Source: Kallotenue papyrolyticum
GTDB lineage: Bacteria; Chloroflexota; Chloroflexia; Chloroflexales; Kallotenuaceae
NCBI RefSeq assembly: GCF_000526415.1
Contig: NZ_JAGA01000003.1
Span: 434,001 to 498,000, forward strand
DNA: 64,000 bases
Direction: 5' to 3'
Part shown: in pieces, positions 49,814 to 58,711 of the stretch
Layout of the letters: every line of letters begins with the position of its first letter
How positions within the stretch are numbered: the stretch's first letter is position 1
Position numbers and translations under genes: made by a program
Notes under the pieces: generated by a model
Seen by the model: the letters and a program-made list of their open reading frames with translations, nothing else
Database searches by the model: none
Told to the model about the DNA's origin: nothing

Positions 49814-50740
49814 TCAGGCTCCTTGGTACTCAATGGTATGCTCCGGCGCGCGTTGCACAAGCGGGACGCGCGCCATGAGGGCCGTGATCTCAGCCGGGGT
49901 GGGTGCGCGCTCGCAGGCACCCGGCCACTGGCACTGGAGGCTGGCCGCAGCCACCGCCCAACGCAGCGTCCGTGCCAAGGGCCAGCCCTGTAACCAGCCG
50001 TAGATCACTCCGGCTTTGAGCGCATCGCCCGCGCCGGTAGTATCCACCACGTTGATCGCCGGCGGCGTGACCTGCCACCAGCCGCCCTCCGGCGTCAGCG
50101 CCCACAGCGGCCGTGGCCCATCGCTGACCACAACCAACGCGCCCGAGCGTGCCGCCACCGCGCGCATCCAGGCGATCGCGTCCTCCACGCCCCAGCGCAG
50201 ACGCAGCACGGCCCGCGACGTGGTGACGATCGCCGCGCCGGCCAGCCGCGGATCATCAGGACCGCTGACGTCGGCGATCGCCAATGGCCGCGCATGCTGT
50301 CGCGCCAGCTCGATCATCGCCTCCATGCCCGGTCCATAGATCGAAACACTGACCAGCCGCGCCGCGCGCAGCTGCGCATCATCAGGCAGCGCCCAGGAGC
50401 GCGCTTTCGGCCAGGAGGGAATCATGGTGCGCTCACCGTCGGGCGTGGCCCAGACATAGCAGGTGGGCGTTTGGAGACGGTCATCGTCACGCACCACCAG
50501 CGTTGTGTTGGGGCGCGCTGCCAGGCGGGAGCGCACAAACGCGCCCGCCGCATCGCAGCCCAGATCATTGCCGGCCAGCAGCACCGGCACCTCCCAGGCG
50601 GCCAGATGCCCGCCGACATTGCAGGGCTCACCGCCCAGGTAGAGTGCCTCGTCCAGGGCATGCAGCCCTTCGCCGGGCCGCGGAAAGCGCGGCAGGCGCA
50701 ACACCCGGTCGGGTAGGATCGAACCGTAGCAGATCACCAT
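49814..50740 (-). CDS. PfkB-family carbohydrate kinase
   Basis: A 308-residue ribokinase-type enzyme. The first signature is GGEPCNVGGHLAAWEVPVLLAGNDLG (here EPCN replaces the usual GGAAANVA), and the second is VVDTTGAGDALKAGVIYGWL, containing the catalytic Asp. Substrate could be a pentose, fructose or nucleoside; the sequence does not decide. ATG 50740 has GAGG nine bases upstream; the longer open frame to 51124 overlaps the divergent deaminase and is rejected. It is co-transcribed with queA (5-bp gap). Confidence 0.9.
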   Translation of the reverse strand: MVICYGSILPDRVLRLPRFPRPGEGLHALDEALYLGGEPCNVGGHLAAWEVPVLLAGNDLGCDAAGAFVRSRLAARPNTTLVVRDDDRLQTPTCYVWATPDGERTMIPSWPKARSWALPDDAQLRAARLVSVSIYGPGMEAMIELARQHARPLAIADVSGPDDPRLAGAAIVTTSRAVLRLRWGVEDAIAWMRAVAARSGALVVVSDGPRPLWALTPEGGWWQVTPPAINVVDTTGAGDALKAGVIYGWLQGWPLARTLRWAVAAASLQCQWPGACERAPTPAEITALMARVPLVQRAPEHTIEYQGA

Positions 50741-51005
50741 CGCATCGGACCTCACGGCCACAGTGTACCACGTGCGGCCGGGCCCCCTTCCTCGCCCCGC
50801 ACGCGAGGGGCGATGGGCAACAGTTTGTTGCCTTCGCTGCGCCCATGCGACGCTTGCAGATTTCAAGGCTGCGTGTGATACTCGTGATCGAGCGAGGGTC
50901 AGTTGGCCCATGGCAGGCTCTACATTCGAGCGCCCTAGGCTGATAGCGCCGCGCAGCGTCTGGCGAAGGCGCTGCAGCAGGCCGCTTTCGCACATGAGAT
51001 GATCG

Positions 51006-51395
51006 ATGAGCGACTTCGAGGAACTGTATCGCCAGGCGCGCATGGTCGCCCGTCCGCGCCGCCTTTCGGAGCTGGCCGAAGCCGGCAGCGTGGGCGCAGC
51101 GTTGCTGACGGACAGCGGACGCATCTATACCGGGGTCTGTATCGATACCGCCTGCTCGATGGGCTTTTGTGCCGAACATGCCGCCGCTGCCGCAATGGTT
51201 AGCGCCGGTGAGAGCCGGGTCGTGCGGATGGTAGCGGTCACATGGCAGGGCAACGTTTTGCCTCCGTGCGGGCGATGCCGCGAATTTCTCAGCCAACTCC
51301 ATCTGGAGAACATTCAGACCGAAGTGCTGATCAGCCCGGGCCGGATTGTGACCCTGCGTGAGCTCTTGCCCTACGCCTGGCACGCAACCCGCTAG
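51006..51395 (+). CDS. Cytidine deaminase-like protein
   Basis: A 129-residue zinc enzyme of the cytidine/blasticidin-S deaminase group. The active site is FCAEHAAAAAMV (a Cys zinc ligand followed by A-E with the catalytic Glu) and the second zinc pair is PPCGRCREFL. IYTGVCIDTACSMG precedes the first motif, as in Cdd. The ATG at 51006 has only a modest ribosome site. It would convert (deoxy)cytidine to (deoxy)uridine for salvage; blasticidin-type specificity cannot be excluded. It stands alone, divergent from the kinase. Confidence 0.9.
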   Translation: MSDFEELYRQARMVARPRRLSELAEAGSVGAALLTDSGRIYTGVCIDTACSMGFCAEHAAAAAMVSAGESRVVRMVAVTWQGNVLPPCGRCREFLSQLHLENIQTEVLISPGRIVTLRELLPYAWHATR

Positions 51396-51556
51396 CGCCG
51401 CTTGGGGCACGAGCATAGGCATGAGGCGCTCCTCGCCAACGGGCGACACAGCGGACCCGCACCAGGCGCGGCCAGGCGCGAGCCATCGCAGCTAACGGTG
51501 GCTGCATCGTACGCCACAGCCACCGTCTTGCATCCGCTGCGCTGCTTCAGCCGCCC

Positions 51557-52555
51557 TCAGGGCAGCACGCGGAAGAAGGCGCGCGATGGGCCGCCATTGT
51601 CCTGGCCGGTCTGCGCGACGAATTCATAGTCGCCTGGTGTCAGTCCCCACTCGCTGGGGCGTACAAAGCGGCGGTAGCGGCCCTCGCCATCGGCACGAGC
51701 GATCTGCGGGCCGACCACCACGCTGCCATCGCCGCGCTGGACCACGTAGGTCACTTCCTGGTTGGGCTGCAGGCTCGACAGGCCGATGATCATCACGCCG
51801 TCGACGCGGACGCAGTTGGGCTCGATAAACATCGCGTGCGGCGCAGGAATGTTGGCGCAGGGATCGTTGGGCGGCGGGCCCTCCGGCTCGCGGGGATACT
51901 CGTTGCCCAGCAGACCCAGCAAGACCTTGAAGTCATTCGGCTTGTCGGGATGCCACTCGAAGCGCGCGCGCTCGAACCACTGTGTCAGCACCGTATCGCC
52001 GCTGCTGTTGGTCTCCATGCGCGCCTCGGTCAGCGGCAGACCAAACAGCGCCAGGCTGCGGCCAAAGGCGTTCAGCCGCGGATCGCGCAGCCCGTTGCGC
52101 TCCCAGTAGCTTTTGAAGCCTAGCGCGCCGGCCTGATTGCAGACATTATGGCCGGTTTCGGCAAACCACAGGCAGCCCTGTCGCGGTCCGCTCTCGCGTG
52201 GCGCGTTGCGCCAATCGATGTTGTGGGCGCGCAACAGTTCATCGCCCAGCCGCCCCAGCAGCACATCGTAGGGCGCGGCGTTGTCGGGATGCCACTCCAG
52301 GCGGTTGCGCTCAAACCACTGCATCAGGTGGAAGCGCCCGGTATCCGCGTTGAGCGCATAGAAGGGTCGCGACGTAGGGTAGCCAAACACCTGCAATCCG
52401 CCGTTCTGCTGCCAGTAGGCCGCGAAACGCGCATCGATACACAGACCGGTCTCCTGAAAACAGAGCTCATTGCCCTGCGCCTGCGCGCCGGGCGTCAGAT
52501 TGGGGGCAAGGAGCGCCGCCGCCAATAGCCACGCAACGATCCAGACGCGATGCAT
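51557..52555 (-). CDS. Secreted protein with paired 'ETG...NGGLxVFGYP' repeats
   Basis: A 332-residue exported protein. Signal peptide: WIVAWLLAAALLAPNLTPGAQAQ. Two ~95-residue repeats follow: the first CFQETGLCIDARFAAYWQQNGGLQVFGYPTS...GRFHLMQWFERNRLEWHPDN...DVLLGRLG, the second WFAETGHNVCNQAGALGFKSYWERNG...FGLPLTEA...VLTQWFERARFEWHPDK...KVLLGLLG. The repeats recall LGFP-type surface modules. Cys pairs suggest disulfides. The last ~90 residues form a separate beta domain with a Cys pair. ATG 52555 follows GGAGGAGACGGC. Likely a cell-surface binding protein; function unknown. Confidence 0.8.
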   Translation of the reverse strand: MHRVWIVAWLLAAALLAPNLTPGAQAQGNELCFQETGLCIDARFAAYWQQNGGLQVFGYPTSRPFYALNADTGRFHLMQWFERNRLEWHPDNAAPYDVLLGRLGDELLRAHNIDWRNAPRESGPRQGCLWFAETGHNVCNQAGALGFKSYWERNGLRDPRLNAFGRSLALFGLPLTEARMETNSSGDTVLTQWFERARFEWHPDKPNDFKVLLGLLGNEYPREPEGPPPNDPCANIPAPHAMFIEPNCVRVDGVMIIGLSSLQPNQEVTYVVQRGDGSVVVGPQIARADGEGRYRRFVRPSEWGLTPGDYEFVAQTGQDNGGPSRAFFRVLP

Positions 52556-52605
52556 GCCGTCTCCTCCGTTGACTGCGGCACGCCATCGCGCCGCCCTCGC
52601 TTGGT

Positions 52606-53376
52606 TTACGCTGTGCGTAGCAGTTCCGGATGCGCCTGCAGGTAGAAGATGCCACAGATACCCAGCGCATTCTGCATACAGTGCAGCGCGATCGGCACCC
52701 ACAGGGAGTGCGCCCACTCGAAGGCCAGCGCCAGAATCACGCCGACGACGAACAGCGCCGGCAGCAGCGGCAGTATGCGCGGATCCAGGTAGTGCGCCAG
52801 CGCGAAGAGCGCCGCCGACAGCAGTACCGCCGCGATCACGCCCACGCGCTGACGCAACCACTGGTAGAGCAGGCCACGAAACAGAGTTTCCTCGACAATG
52901 GGCGCGATCAGCGCGCCGACGACGAAGACCGCCACAAAGTTCGACCAGGCAAAGCCGCCAGGATCGGTCAGCGCATCGATCTGTGGGTTTTCGAAGCGCC
53001 CCAGCAGCAGCAGCAGCGCGTTGACGAGCAGCAGCGCCGTGAGCTGACCCGCGAAGATCAGGGGCGTGAGCAGCAGCAGCAGCAGTGGCGGTGCGCGAAA
53101 ACCGATCGCGCGCCAACTGCCGCGGCCGCGCCGCACAATCAGCAGCTCGGTCGCAAGCAGTGCGCCCAGGTAGATCAGACCGCCCAGGATCATGCCCACG
53201 AGCAATGGCCGTTGCCGCGCCAGCGCAGCTATCGGCAGCCCTGCCAGCGCCGGCAGCCGCAGCAGCAGCAGCATGCCTGCCGCCAAGGTCAGCGTCAGCA
53301 GCGCCACACCCAGCAGATCGCTCAGCGTCCAGCGCACCTGGTCGCGGGCCGATCGGGAAGCACGCTCCATCTGCAT
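52606..53376 (-). CDS. CPBP-family intramembrane metalloprotease
   Basis: A 256-residue membrane protein with about seven helices. The CPBP (Abi) motifs are VEETLFRGLLYQWLR (EExxxR, near residue 160), FALAHYLDP (FxxxH) and HSLWVPIALHCMQNALG (third motif with HxxxN-like spacing). These residues form the Rce1-like active site. ATG 53376 has GGAGGAG six bases upstream and begins one base after the stop of the GH13 gene, so the two are coupled. The substrate is unknown. Confidence 0.92.
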   Translation of the reverse strand: MQMERASRSARDQVRWTLSDLLGVALLTLTLAAGMLLLLRLPALAGLPIAALARQRPLLVGMILGGLIYLGALLATELLIVRRGRGSWRAIGFRAPPLLLLLLTPLIFAGQLTALLLVNALLLLLGRFENPQIDALTDPGGFAWSNFVAVFVVGALIAPIVEETLFRGLLYQWLRQRVGVIAAVLLSAALFALAHYLDPRILPLLPALFVVGVILALAFEWAHSLWVPIALHCMQNALGICGIFYLQAHPELLRTA

Positions 53377-53377
53377 C

Positions 53378-54808
53378 TTAGACTCCTCCCGGCTGCGCAA
53401 AGAGCACGGCTGCGCCACGCGCCGGCAACAGAATATCGCTCAACGCAGCACGCTCAACACGGTAGCGCCTGCCACTCAGCCGATCGGTGCAAGGCAGGCC
53501 ATCCGGCAGCTCCAGCCGTGTGAGCGGCAGGCGCATCAACGTGAGCGCATGGGCATTATTGTTCAACACCACGATCGCCAGCGAGGTATGATCGCGCCGC
53601 GCAAAGGCATACAGGTTGGTCGAGCGATCGGCCAGCAACGGGAGATAGGCGCCATGGCGCAGCACGGCATGCTCGCGCCGCAGCGCGATGCAACGTCGCG
53701 TCCAGTCCAGCAGATCGTGGTTCCAGCGTGCCGCGTCCCAGGGGAAACAGGCGCGACAGTGTGGATCGCCCTCGCCGCTCAGGCCGATCTCATCACCGTA
53801 GTAGATCATCGGCGCGCCGGGATAGGTGCACAGAAAGAGCAGCGCCAGCTTGAGCCGCGCCACGTCGCCGCCAGCCAGCGTCACGAAGCGCGGCGTATCG
53901 TGGCTGCCAAGCAGGTTGAGCAGGCCCGGCGTGATGGTGGGGCCGTAGAGCCGCAACAGCGCATCGATACGCTGGCCGAAATGGTCGGCGCGCATGGCAT
54001 CGCGGGCGAAGAAATCGACACAGATCTCGCGCAGCAGGTAGTTCATCACGCCGTCGAACTGGGTACCATCCAGCCAGGGCGTGCCATCCTGCCAGATCTC
54101 GCCGACGATGTAGGCCTCGGGGTTAACGCGCTTAACCACGCGCCGAAACTCGCGCCAGAACTCATGATCGGCGATCTCGTTGGGCACGTCCAGCCGCCAG
54201 CCGTCGATGCCCTGCTCCAGCCAGTAGCGCGCCACCGACAGCAGATACGCGCGCACCGGCGCATGCCAGATGTTGAACTGCGGCAGCGAGCGGATATTCC
54301 ACCAGGCACGGTAGTTGGCCGGCTGCGACTCATCGTAGGGGTAGAGCGGAAAGCGCTCGATATGAAACCAACGCCGGTAGGGCGAGTGCGGGCCGTTCTC
54401 CAACACGTCATGGAAGGCGTAAAAGCCCCGGCCACAGTGGTTGAAGACGCCATCCAGGATCACGCGGATGCCGCGCCGGTGACAGGCATCGCGCAGCCGT
54501 CTGAAGGTCTCCAGATCGCCAAAGTGCGGATCGATGCGAAAGTAGTCGTAGGTGTTGTACTTGTGGTTGGAACTGGCCTGAAAGATCGGGTTGAAGTAGA
54601 TCGCGGTAACGCCCAGCGCTTCCAGGTAGTCGAGATGGTCGATCACACCCTGGAGGTCGCCGCCCATGAAGTTGTGGATTGTTGGCGGCGTGCCCCAGGG
54701 CTGCACATTCTCAGGGTCGTTGGAGGGATCGCCGTTGGCAAAGCGTTCCGGGAAGATCTGATAAAACACCGCATCCTTGACCCAGGCGGGCGCGATCTCA
54801 GCAGGCAT
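53378..54808 (-). CDS. GH13 alpha-glucan hydrolase (neopullulanase/cyclomaltodextrinase-like)
   Basis: A 476-residue enzyme without signal peptide. GH13 regions are AIYFNPIFQASSNHKYNTYDY (containing conserved region VI/I neighbours), VILDGVFNHCG (region I), GWRLDVPNEI (region II, nucleophile Asp), YIVGEIWQDG (region III, acid/base Glu) and LLGSHDTPR (region IV, Asp). 'FPERFANGDPSNDPEN' and 'LPQFNIWHAPVRAYLL' fit the GH13_20 branch that cleaves cyclodextrins, pullulan or maltodextrins. ATG 54808. It precedes the CPBP gene and follows a sugar-binding lipoprotein gene by 77 bp, which suggests maltodextrin uptake and breakdown. Confidence 0.93.
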   Translation of the reverse strand: MPAEIAPAWVKDAVFYQIFPERFANGDPSNDPENVQPWGTPPTIHNFMGGDLQGVIDHLDYLEALGVTAIYFNPIFQASSNHKYNTYDYFRIDPHFGDLETFRRLRDACHRRGIRVILDGVFNHCGRGFYAFHDVLENGPHSPYRRWFHIERFPLYPYDESQPANYRAWWNIRSLPQFNIWHAPVRAYLLSVARYWLEQGIDGWRLDVPNEIADHEFWREFRRVVKRVNPEAYIVGEIWQDGTPWLDGTQFDGVMNYLLREICVDFFARDAMRADHFGQRIDALLRLYGPTITPGLLNLLGSHDTPRFVTLAGGDVARLKLALLFLCTYPGAPMIYYGDEIGLSGEGDPHCRACFPWDAARWNHDLLDWTRRCIALRREHAVLRHGAYLPLLADRSTNLYAFARRDHTSLAIVVLNNNAHALTLMRLPLTRLELPDGLPCTDRLSGRRYRVERAALSDILLPARGAAVLFAQPGGV

Positions 54809-54885
54809 GGTCTGGTTTTACTCCTCTGCAGCAATGGGTACCATCCTACCACACCGCGCGGCGTGGTGCAGCGATCGGCGGTGGG

Positions 54886-56223
54886 TCAGGGCGTGGACGT
54901 AGGGTGGGACGAGGGTTCGGGCGTGGGCGTCGGCGGCGGGAAGCCGTTGTGCTGGTTCATGGCGGCGCAGGCCTGGCGCACCGCCTCGGCGGGATCGACA
55001 TCGCTCTCGAGCACCTCGGCCAGCGCCGCGTCGAAGGGCTCCCAGAAGGCGCTGAACTCCGGGCGGGTTGGCCGCGCCACACCTGTTTCGGCAGCGGCGA
55101 TCAGCCCGGCCAGCGTCGGCTCCGGCGTCGTGAGCGCGGCGGCGGGCAGCAGCTGCGCCTGATCGGTTAGCGCCTGCTGCACGGCGCGGTCGGTCAGCCA
55201 CAGCGCGAGCTGGGTGGCTGCCTGGCGCTGGCGCGTGTTGGCGTTGACGGAGGCGCCGATCACCCCGATCAGGGGCTGTGCCGGCCCAGCCGGTCCCGCC
55301 GGCAGCGGGGCGACCTCCAGATCCGCGCCCAGCGCCGCGCTGAAGTCGCCGCGCAACCAAGAGCCGTTGATCGTCAGCGCCGCCTCGCGTTGGCGAAAAC
55401 GCGCTTCTGCCGCCGCGCCGCTGGTAGCGAACTCGACGCCCGCGCTGCGCAGCTCGCGCAGGTAGGCTAGCAGCTCGGCCACGCCGCCCTGGTCGGCGAT
55501 GCAGCGTCCGCTCTCGTCCAGCACGCGCCCGCCAAACGCGCCGATCAGCCCGTAGTTGTGATACATGCTGCGCACTAGCACGATCGGCAGGCCGCCGCGC
55601 GCTGCGTCGAGCAGGGCCTGCGTCGTAGCCGGCGGCTGCGGCACACGGGCGCGATCGGCGTACAACGCCACCGTCGAACGCGCCAGCGGCAGGCCATAGT
55701 GCTGGCCGGCCACCTCCAACGCTGCCAGGGCGTTGGCGGCGTAGCGCTCGGCCACGGGCGCGAGCGCCTCATCCAGCGGCAGCAGCAAACCGGCACGCGC
55801 CTGCCGACCCACGCGATCGTTGGGCGCGATCAGCACATCGGGGCCACCACCCGCGGCAGCCTCGACCTCAAACCGCGTGAGCAGCTCGTCGCCGGGGAGA
55901 CCCACCAGCGTCACGCGCAGCGCTGCCAGCGGCGCGGGTCGCTCATCCAGCGCCGCCGCCAGCGCGCGCGCTTCGGGACCATCCGGCGCAAAGCCATGCC
56001 AGACGCGCAGCTCGCCGGACGCGGGCGTGGCAGTCGGCTGCGACGTAACGGTCGGCTGCGGCACAGCGGTGGCGGTTGCGGACGGCGTCGCGGTCGGCGC
56101 GGGCGTGGGCGACGACGCCAGGCGCGTCACCGGCGCGAGCGGGCCACACGCCGCCAGCAGCACCAGCAGCGCGAGCATGCCTGCGACGCAATTCAGGATC
56201 GAACCATGACGTCGGATCAGCAC
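54886..56223 (-). CDS. Maltose-type ABC transporter substrate-binding lipoprotein
   Basis: A 445-residue solute-binding protein. The signal peptide ends with a lipobox (LALLVLLAACGP); a long Pro/Thr linker follows. The binding domain opens LRVWHGFAPDGPEARALAAAL and contains GGGPDVLIAPNDRVG, YGLPLARSTVALYADR and REAALTINGSWLRGDF, as in MalE-like proteins. The C-terminus is an unusual Pro/Thr/Ser tail (PPPTPTPEPSSHP). No permease gene is adjacent, so the channel is encoded elsewhere. Position next to the GH13 gene suggests maltodextrin as ligand. Confidence 0.9.
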   Translation of the reverse strand: MLIRRHGSILNCVAGMLALLVLLAACGPLAPVTRLASSPTPAPTATPSATATAVPQPTVTSQPTATPASGELRVWHGFAPDGPEARALAAALDERPAPLAALRVTLVGLPGDELLTRFEVEAAAGGGPDVLIAPNDRVGRQARAGLLLPLDEALAPVAERYAANALAALEVAGQHYGLPLARSTVALYADRARVPQPPATTQALLDAARGGLPIVLVRSMYHNYGLIGAFGGRVLDESGRCIADQGGVAELLAYLRELRSAGVEFATSGAAAEARFRQREAALTINGSWLRGDFSAALGADLEVAPLPAGPAGPAQPLIGVIGASVNANTRQRQAATQLALWLTDRAVQQALTDQAQLLPAAALTTPEPTLAGLIAAAETGVARPTRPEFSAFWEPFDAALAEVLESDVDPAEAVRQACAAMNQHNGFPPPTPTPEPSSHPTSTP

Positions 56224-56338
56224 GCGCGGATCATAACGTGAGTCGCGCGGCCTGGCAACGTACCGGCCTCCGCGCGCCTCACTTCACCCCGCCGGCTAGG
56301 GCCGCGCCTGTACAGCAGCACACCGGAGCTTAGGATCA

Positions 56339-56378
56339 GCGGCGATCGCGGCGCCAGAGCAGCGTTCGCGATCGCCGC
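56339..56378. terminator. 12-bp inverted repeat downstream of the EF-G-like gene
   Basis: GCGGCGATCGCG (56339-56350) and CGCGATCGCCGC (56367-56378) are perfect complements with a 16-nt loop, between two genes on the minus strand. It may terminate the EF-G-like transcript; there is no T-run. Each arm contains the octamer GCGATCGC or close to it. Confidence 0.45.
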
Positions 56379-56442
56379 CAGACTTAAGCACAACCCACAC
56401 CCACCGGAACTAGCGGCTCCACCTTGTCGCCGGCAAGGCAGC

Positions 56443-58545
56443 TCACGCCTCCTGGTGCGCGGCCTGCGCCTGCTCCTTGATCTGCTCGGCCAGGTGCGCG
56501 GGCACCTCCTCGTAGTGGTCGAAGCGCATCGAAAAGGTGCCGCGGCCCTGTGTCAGCGAGCGCAGGTCGGTAGCGTAGCGCTGGCATTCGGCCAGCGGCA
56601 CATGCGCGGTGATCGTGGTACGCGTGCCCTCGTTCTGGATCCCCAGGATGCGTCCGCGGCGCGTATTGAGATCACTCATGATGTCGCCGGTGAACTGATC
56701 CGGCACGTTGATCTGCAGCTCATAGATCGGCTCCATGATCACCGGATTGGCCTTGGCCATCGCCTGCTTGAAGGCCATCAGCGCCGCGGTCTTGAAGGCG
56801 ATCTCCTTGCTATCCACGGGATGTTCCTTGCCGTCGTAGATCGCCACGCGCACATCCACTACCGGGCTACCGGAGAGCACGCCCTCCTGCATCGCTTCGC
56901 GCACGCCCTTTTCGATCGCCGGCGCAAAGCCACGGCTGATCACACCGCCGACGATCTCCCAGACGAACTCCAGCGGATCCTCGCGCTTGGGATCGGGCGG
57001 CAGCGGCTCGAGGCGCATCGACACGTTGGCGTACTGGCCCGCACCGCCGGTCTGCTTTTTATGGATGTAGGTCGTCGTTGCGCTGGAGCGGATCGTTTCG
57101 CGGTAGGGCACACGTGGCAGCTCGATATCGATCGCCACGCCGAACTTGCGCTTCATGCGCTCGGCGATGTTCTGCAGATGGGTCTCGCTCAGGCCGCTGA
57201 GCAGCGTATCGCCGGTGATCGGATCGCGCCCGATCTGTAGCGCCGGATCCTCCTCGGCCACGCGCTGCAGCGCCGCGCTCATCTTATCCTGGTCGGCGCG
57301 CGAGTGCGGACGCACCACGCCGGTAAAGGCCGGCGCCGGATACTGGATGCCGCGCAACTGCACCGGTCGCTCCGGCGCACAGAGCGTATCGCCACTGACG
57401 GTTTCAACCAGCTTGATCACCGCGCCCAGATCACCCGGCCCGATCTCCGGCACAGCGGTCTGCTCCTTGCCGCGCAGCTGGTAGAGCGGACCGATGCGCT
57501 CCTCCTTGCGCGTGCGGCTGTTGAGCACAACAGAGTTGGCGCGCAACACGCCGCCGTACACGCGCACGTAGCTCAGCTTGCCGACGTGCGGATCGACCAG
57601 TGTCTTGAAGACCAGCGCCGCCAGCGGCGCGTCACGGGTGGGCGCGATCTGGATCGGCTGGCCGCTCTGCAGATCGGTGGCGTTGGCGATCTTGCGCGCC
57701 GCCGAGGGGATGCAGTCCAGGATGCCGTCCAGCAGCTGGGCCATGCCCGCCAGTTGGGTGGCCGAGCCGACAAACACCGGCACGATCGTGTTGTTGGCAA
57801 TGCCGGCGCGCAGCCCATCGCGGATCTCATCGAGCGTCAGCGCATCAGCGCCGCCCTCCAGATATTTTTCGATCAGATGGTCGTTGGTCACTGCGACTTT
57901 GTCGATCAACGCCTCGCGCAGCTCTTGTTCGCGCGCGACATACTCCGCCGGAATGTCGGCCTCTTCGAATGAGCCATCATGCTTGGGACTGATCAACCAG
58001 GCGCGCTGGCGTCGTAGCGAGATGATGCCGCGAAAATCGCGTTCCTTGCCGATCGGCAGTTGCAGCGGCACGACCGCGTTGTCCAGGATCGTCTGCGCCT
58101 GCTGCACGGTGCGCTCGAAGTCGGCGTTTTCGCGATCCATTTTGTTGACGAAGAGCATCACCGGCACGTTGGCGGCCTTGGCCTGCTGCCAGACCAGCTC
58201 CGTGCCGACCTCCACGCCCGCCGAGGCGTCCAGCACGATGATCGCGCCATCGATCACGCGCATGGCAGCAGCGACTTCGGAGGCGTAGTCCGCCGAGCCC
58301 GGAACATCGATCAGGTTGATCTTGTTGTCCTTCCACTCCAGCGGGGCGATCGCCAGGTGGATCGACTGGCGACGTTCCTTTTCGTCGGGGTCGTAGTCGG
58401 TGACGGTGTTGCCGTCTTCGACGCGGCCAAGGCGCGTGGTGGCCTTAGCGGTGTACAGCAGCGCCTCGACCAACGTCGTTTTGCCGCACCCGCCATGGCC
58501 AAAGACACCGACGGTGTGGATCTGCTCAGGGCCGTAGGGCTTCAT
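56443..58545 (-). CDS. Elongation factor G-like GTPase (FusA2-type)
   Basis: A 700-residue translational GTPase. The G1 motif is GHGGCGKTTLVEALLY, G3 is DVPGSADYASEV (instead of DTPGHVDF) and G4 is NKMD. Domains II-V follow in EF-G order, with the QTGGAGQYANV and EFVWEIVGGVISRGFAPAIEKGV parts of domain IV and RRGRILGIQNEG in domain V. The altered G3 places it in the EF-G-like/FusA2 group rather than the canonical factor. Members of this group are often non-essential and of debated function. ATG 58545 follows AAGGAGGATCGTC. A perfect 18-bp palindrome lies 30 bp upstream. Confidence 0.93.
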   Translation of the reverse strand: MKPYGPEQIHTVGVFGHGGCGKTTLVEALLYTAKATTRLGRVEDGNTVTDYDPDEKERRQSIHLAIAPLEWKDNKINLIDVPGSADYASEVAAAMRVIDGAIIVLDASAGVEVGTELVWQQAKAANVPVMLFVNKMDRENADFERTVQQAQTILDNAVVPLQLPIGKERDFRGIISLRRQRAWLISPKHDGSFEEADIPAEYVAREQELREALIDKVAVTNDHLIEKYLEGGADALTLDEIRDGLRAGIANNTIVPVFVGSATQLAGMAQLLDGILDCIPSAARKIANATDLQSGQPIQIAPTRDAPLAALVFKTLVDPHVGKLSYVRVYGGVLRANSVVLNSRTRKEERIGPLYQLRGKEQTAVPEIGPGDLGAVIKLVETVSGDTLCAPERPVQLRGIQYPAPAFTGVVRPHSRADQDKMSAALQRVAEEDPALQIGRDPITGDTLLSGLSETHLQNIAERMKRKFGVAIDIELPRVPYRETIRSSATTTYIHKKQTGGAGQYANVSMRLEPLPPDPKREDPLEFVWEIVGGVISRGFAPAIEKGVREAMQEGVLSGSPVVDVRVAIYDGKEHPVDSKEIAFKTAALMAFKQAMAKANPVIMEPIYELQINVPDQFTGDIMSDLNTRRGRILGIQNEGTRTTITAHVPLAECQRYATDLRSLTQGRGTFSMRFDHYEEVPAHLAEQIKEQAQAAHQEA

Positions 58546-58574
58546 GACGATCCTCCTTGAGGCATGATCCTAAC

Positions 58575-58592
58575 GGCTCGCGTACGCGAGCC
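58575..58592. promoter_or_regulatory. 18-bp perfect palindrome upstream of the EF-G-like gene
   Basis: GGCTCGCGTACGCGAGCC reads the same on both strands and lies 30-47 bp before the start codon of the EF-G-like gene. It could be an operator or, as RNA, a small hairpin in the leader. Confidence 0.45.
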
Positions 58593-58676
58593 TGACGCAG
58601 CGCTAGCACTCCGGGGGAGCACGACGATCGATGCGGTGCGCACCTCCTTGCCTGCACAGGGGCGGCAGAAACAGCG

Positions 58677-58705
58677 ACGGGCCGCGTCGGCGCGACGCAG
58701 CCCGT
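58677..58705 (-). terminator. Terminator hairpin of the meaB operon
   Basis: ACGGGC-C-GCGTCG pairs with CGACGC-A-GCCCGT around a 3-nt loop, with one mismatch in a 13-bp stem. It starts six bases after the meaB stop and is followed on the minus strand by CGCTGTTTCTG. Confidence 0.65.
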
Positions 58706-58711
58706 CCCGGC

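Noticed and set aside
51402-51629. 75-codon plus-strand ORF after the cytidine deaminase
   Set aside because: No conserved feature and it overlaps the end of the secreted repeat protein on the other strand; the 161-bp gap looks non-coding.
53192-55162. 656-codon plus-strand open frame opposite the CPBP and GH13 genes
   Set aside because: The minus strand has two well-conserved enzymes here. The plus-strand product shows no domain and spans several gene boundaries.
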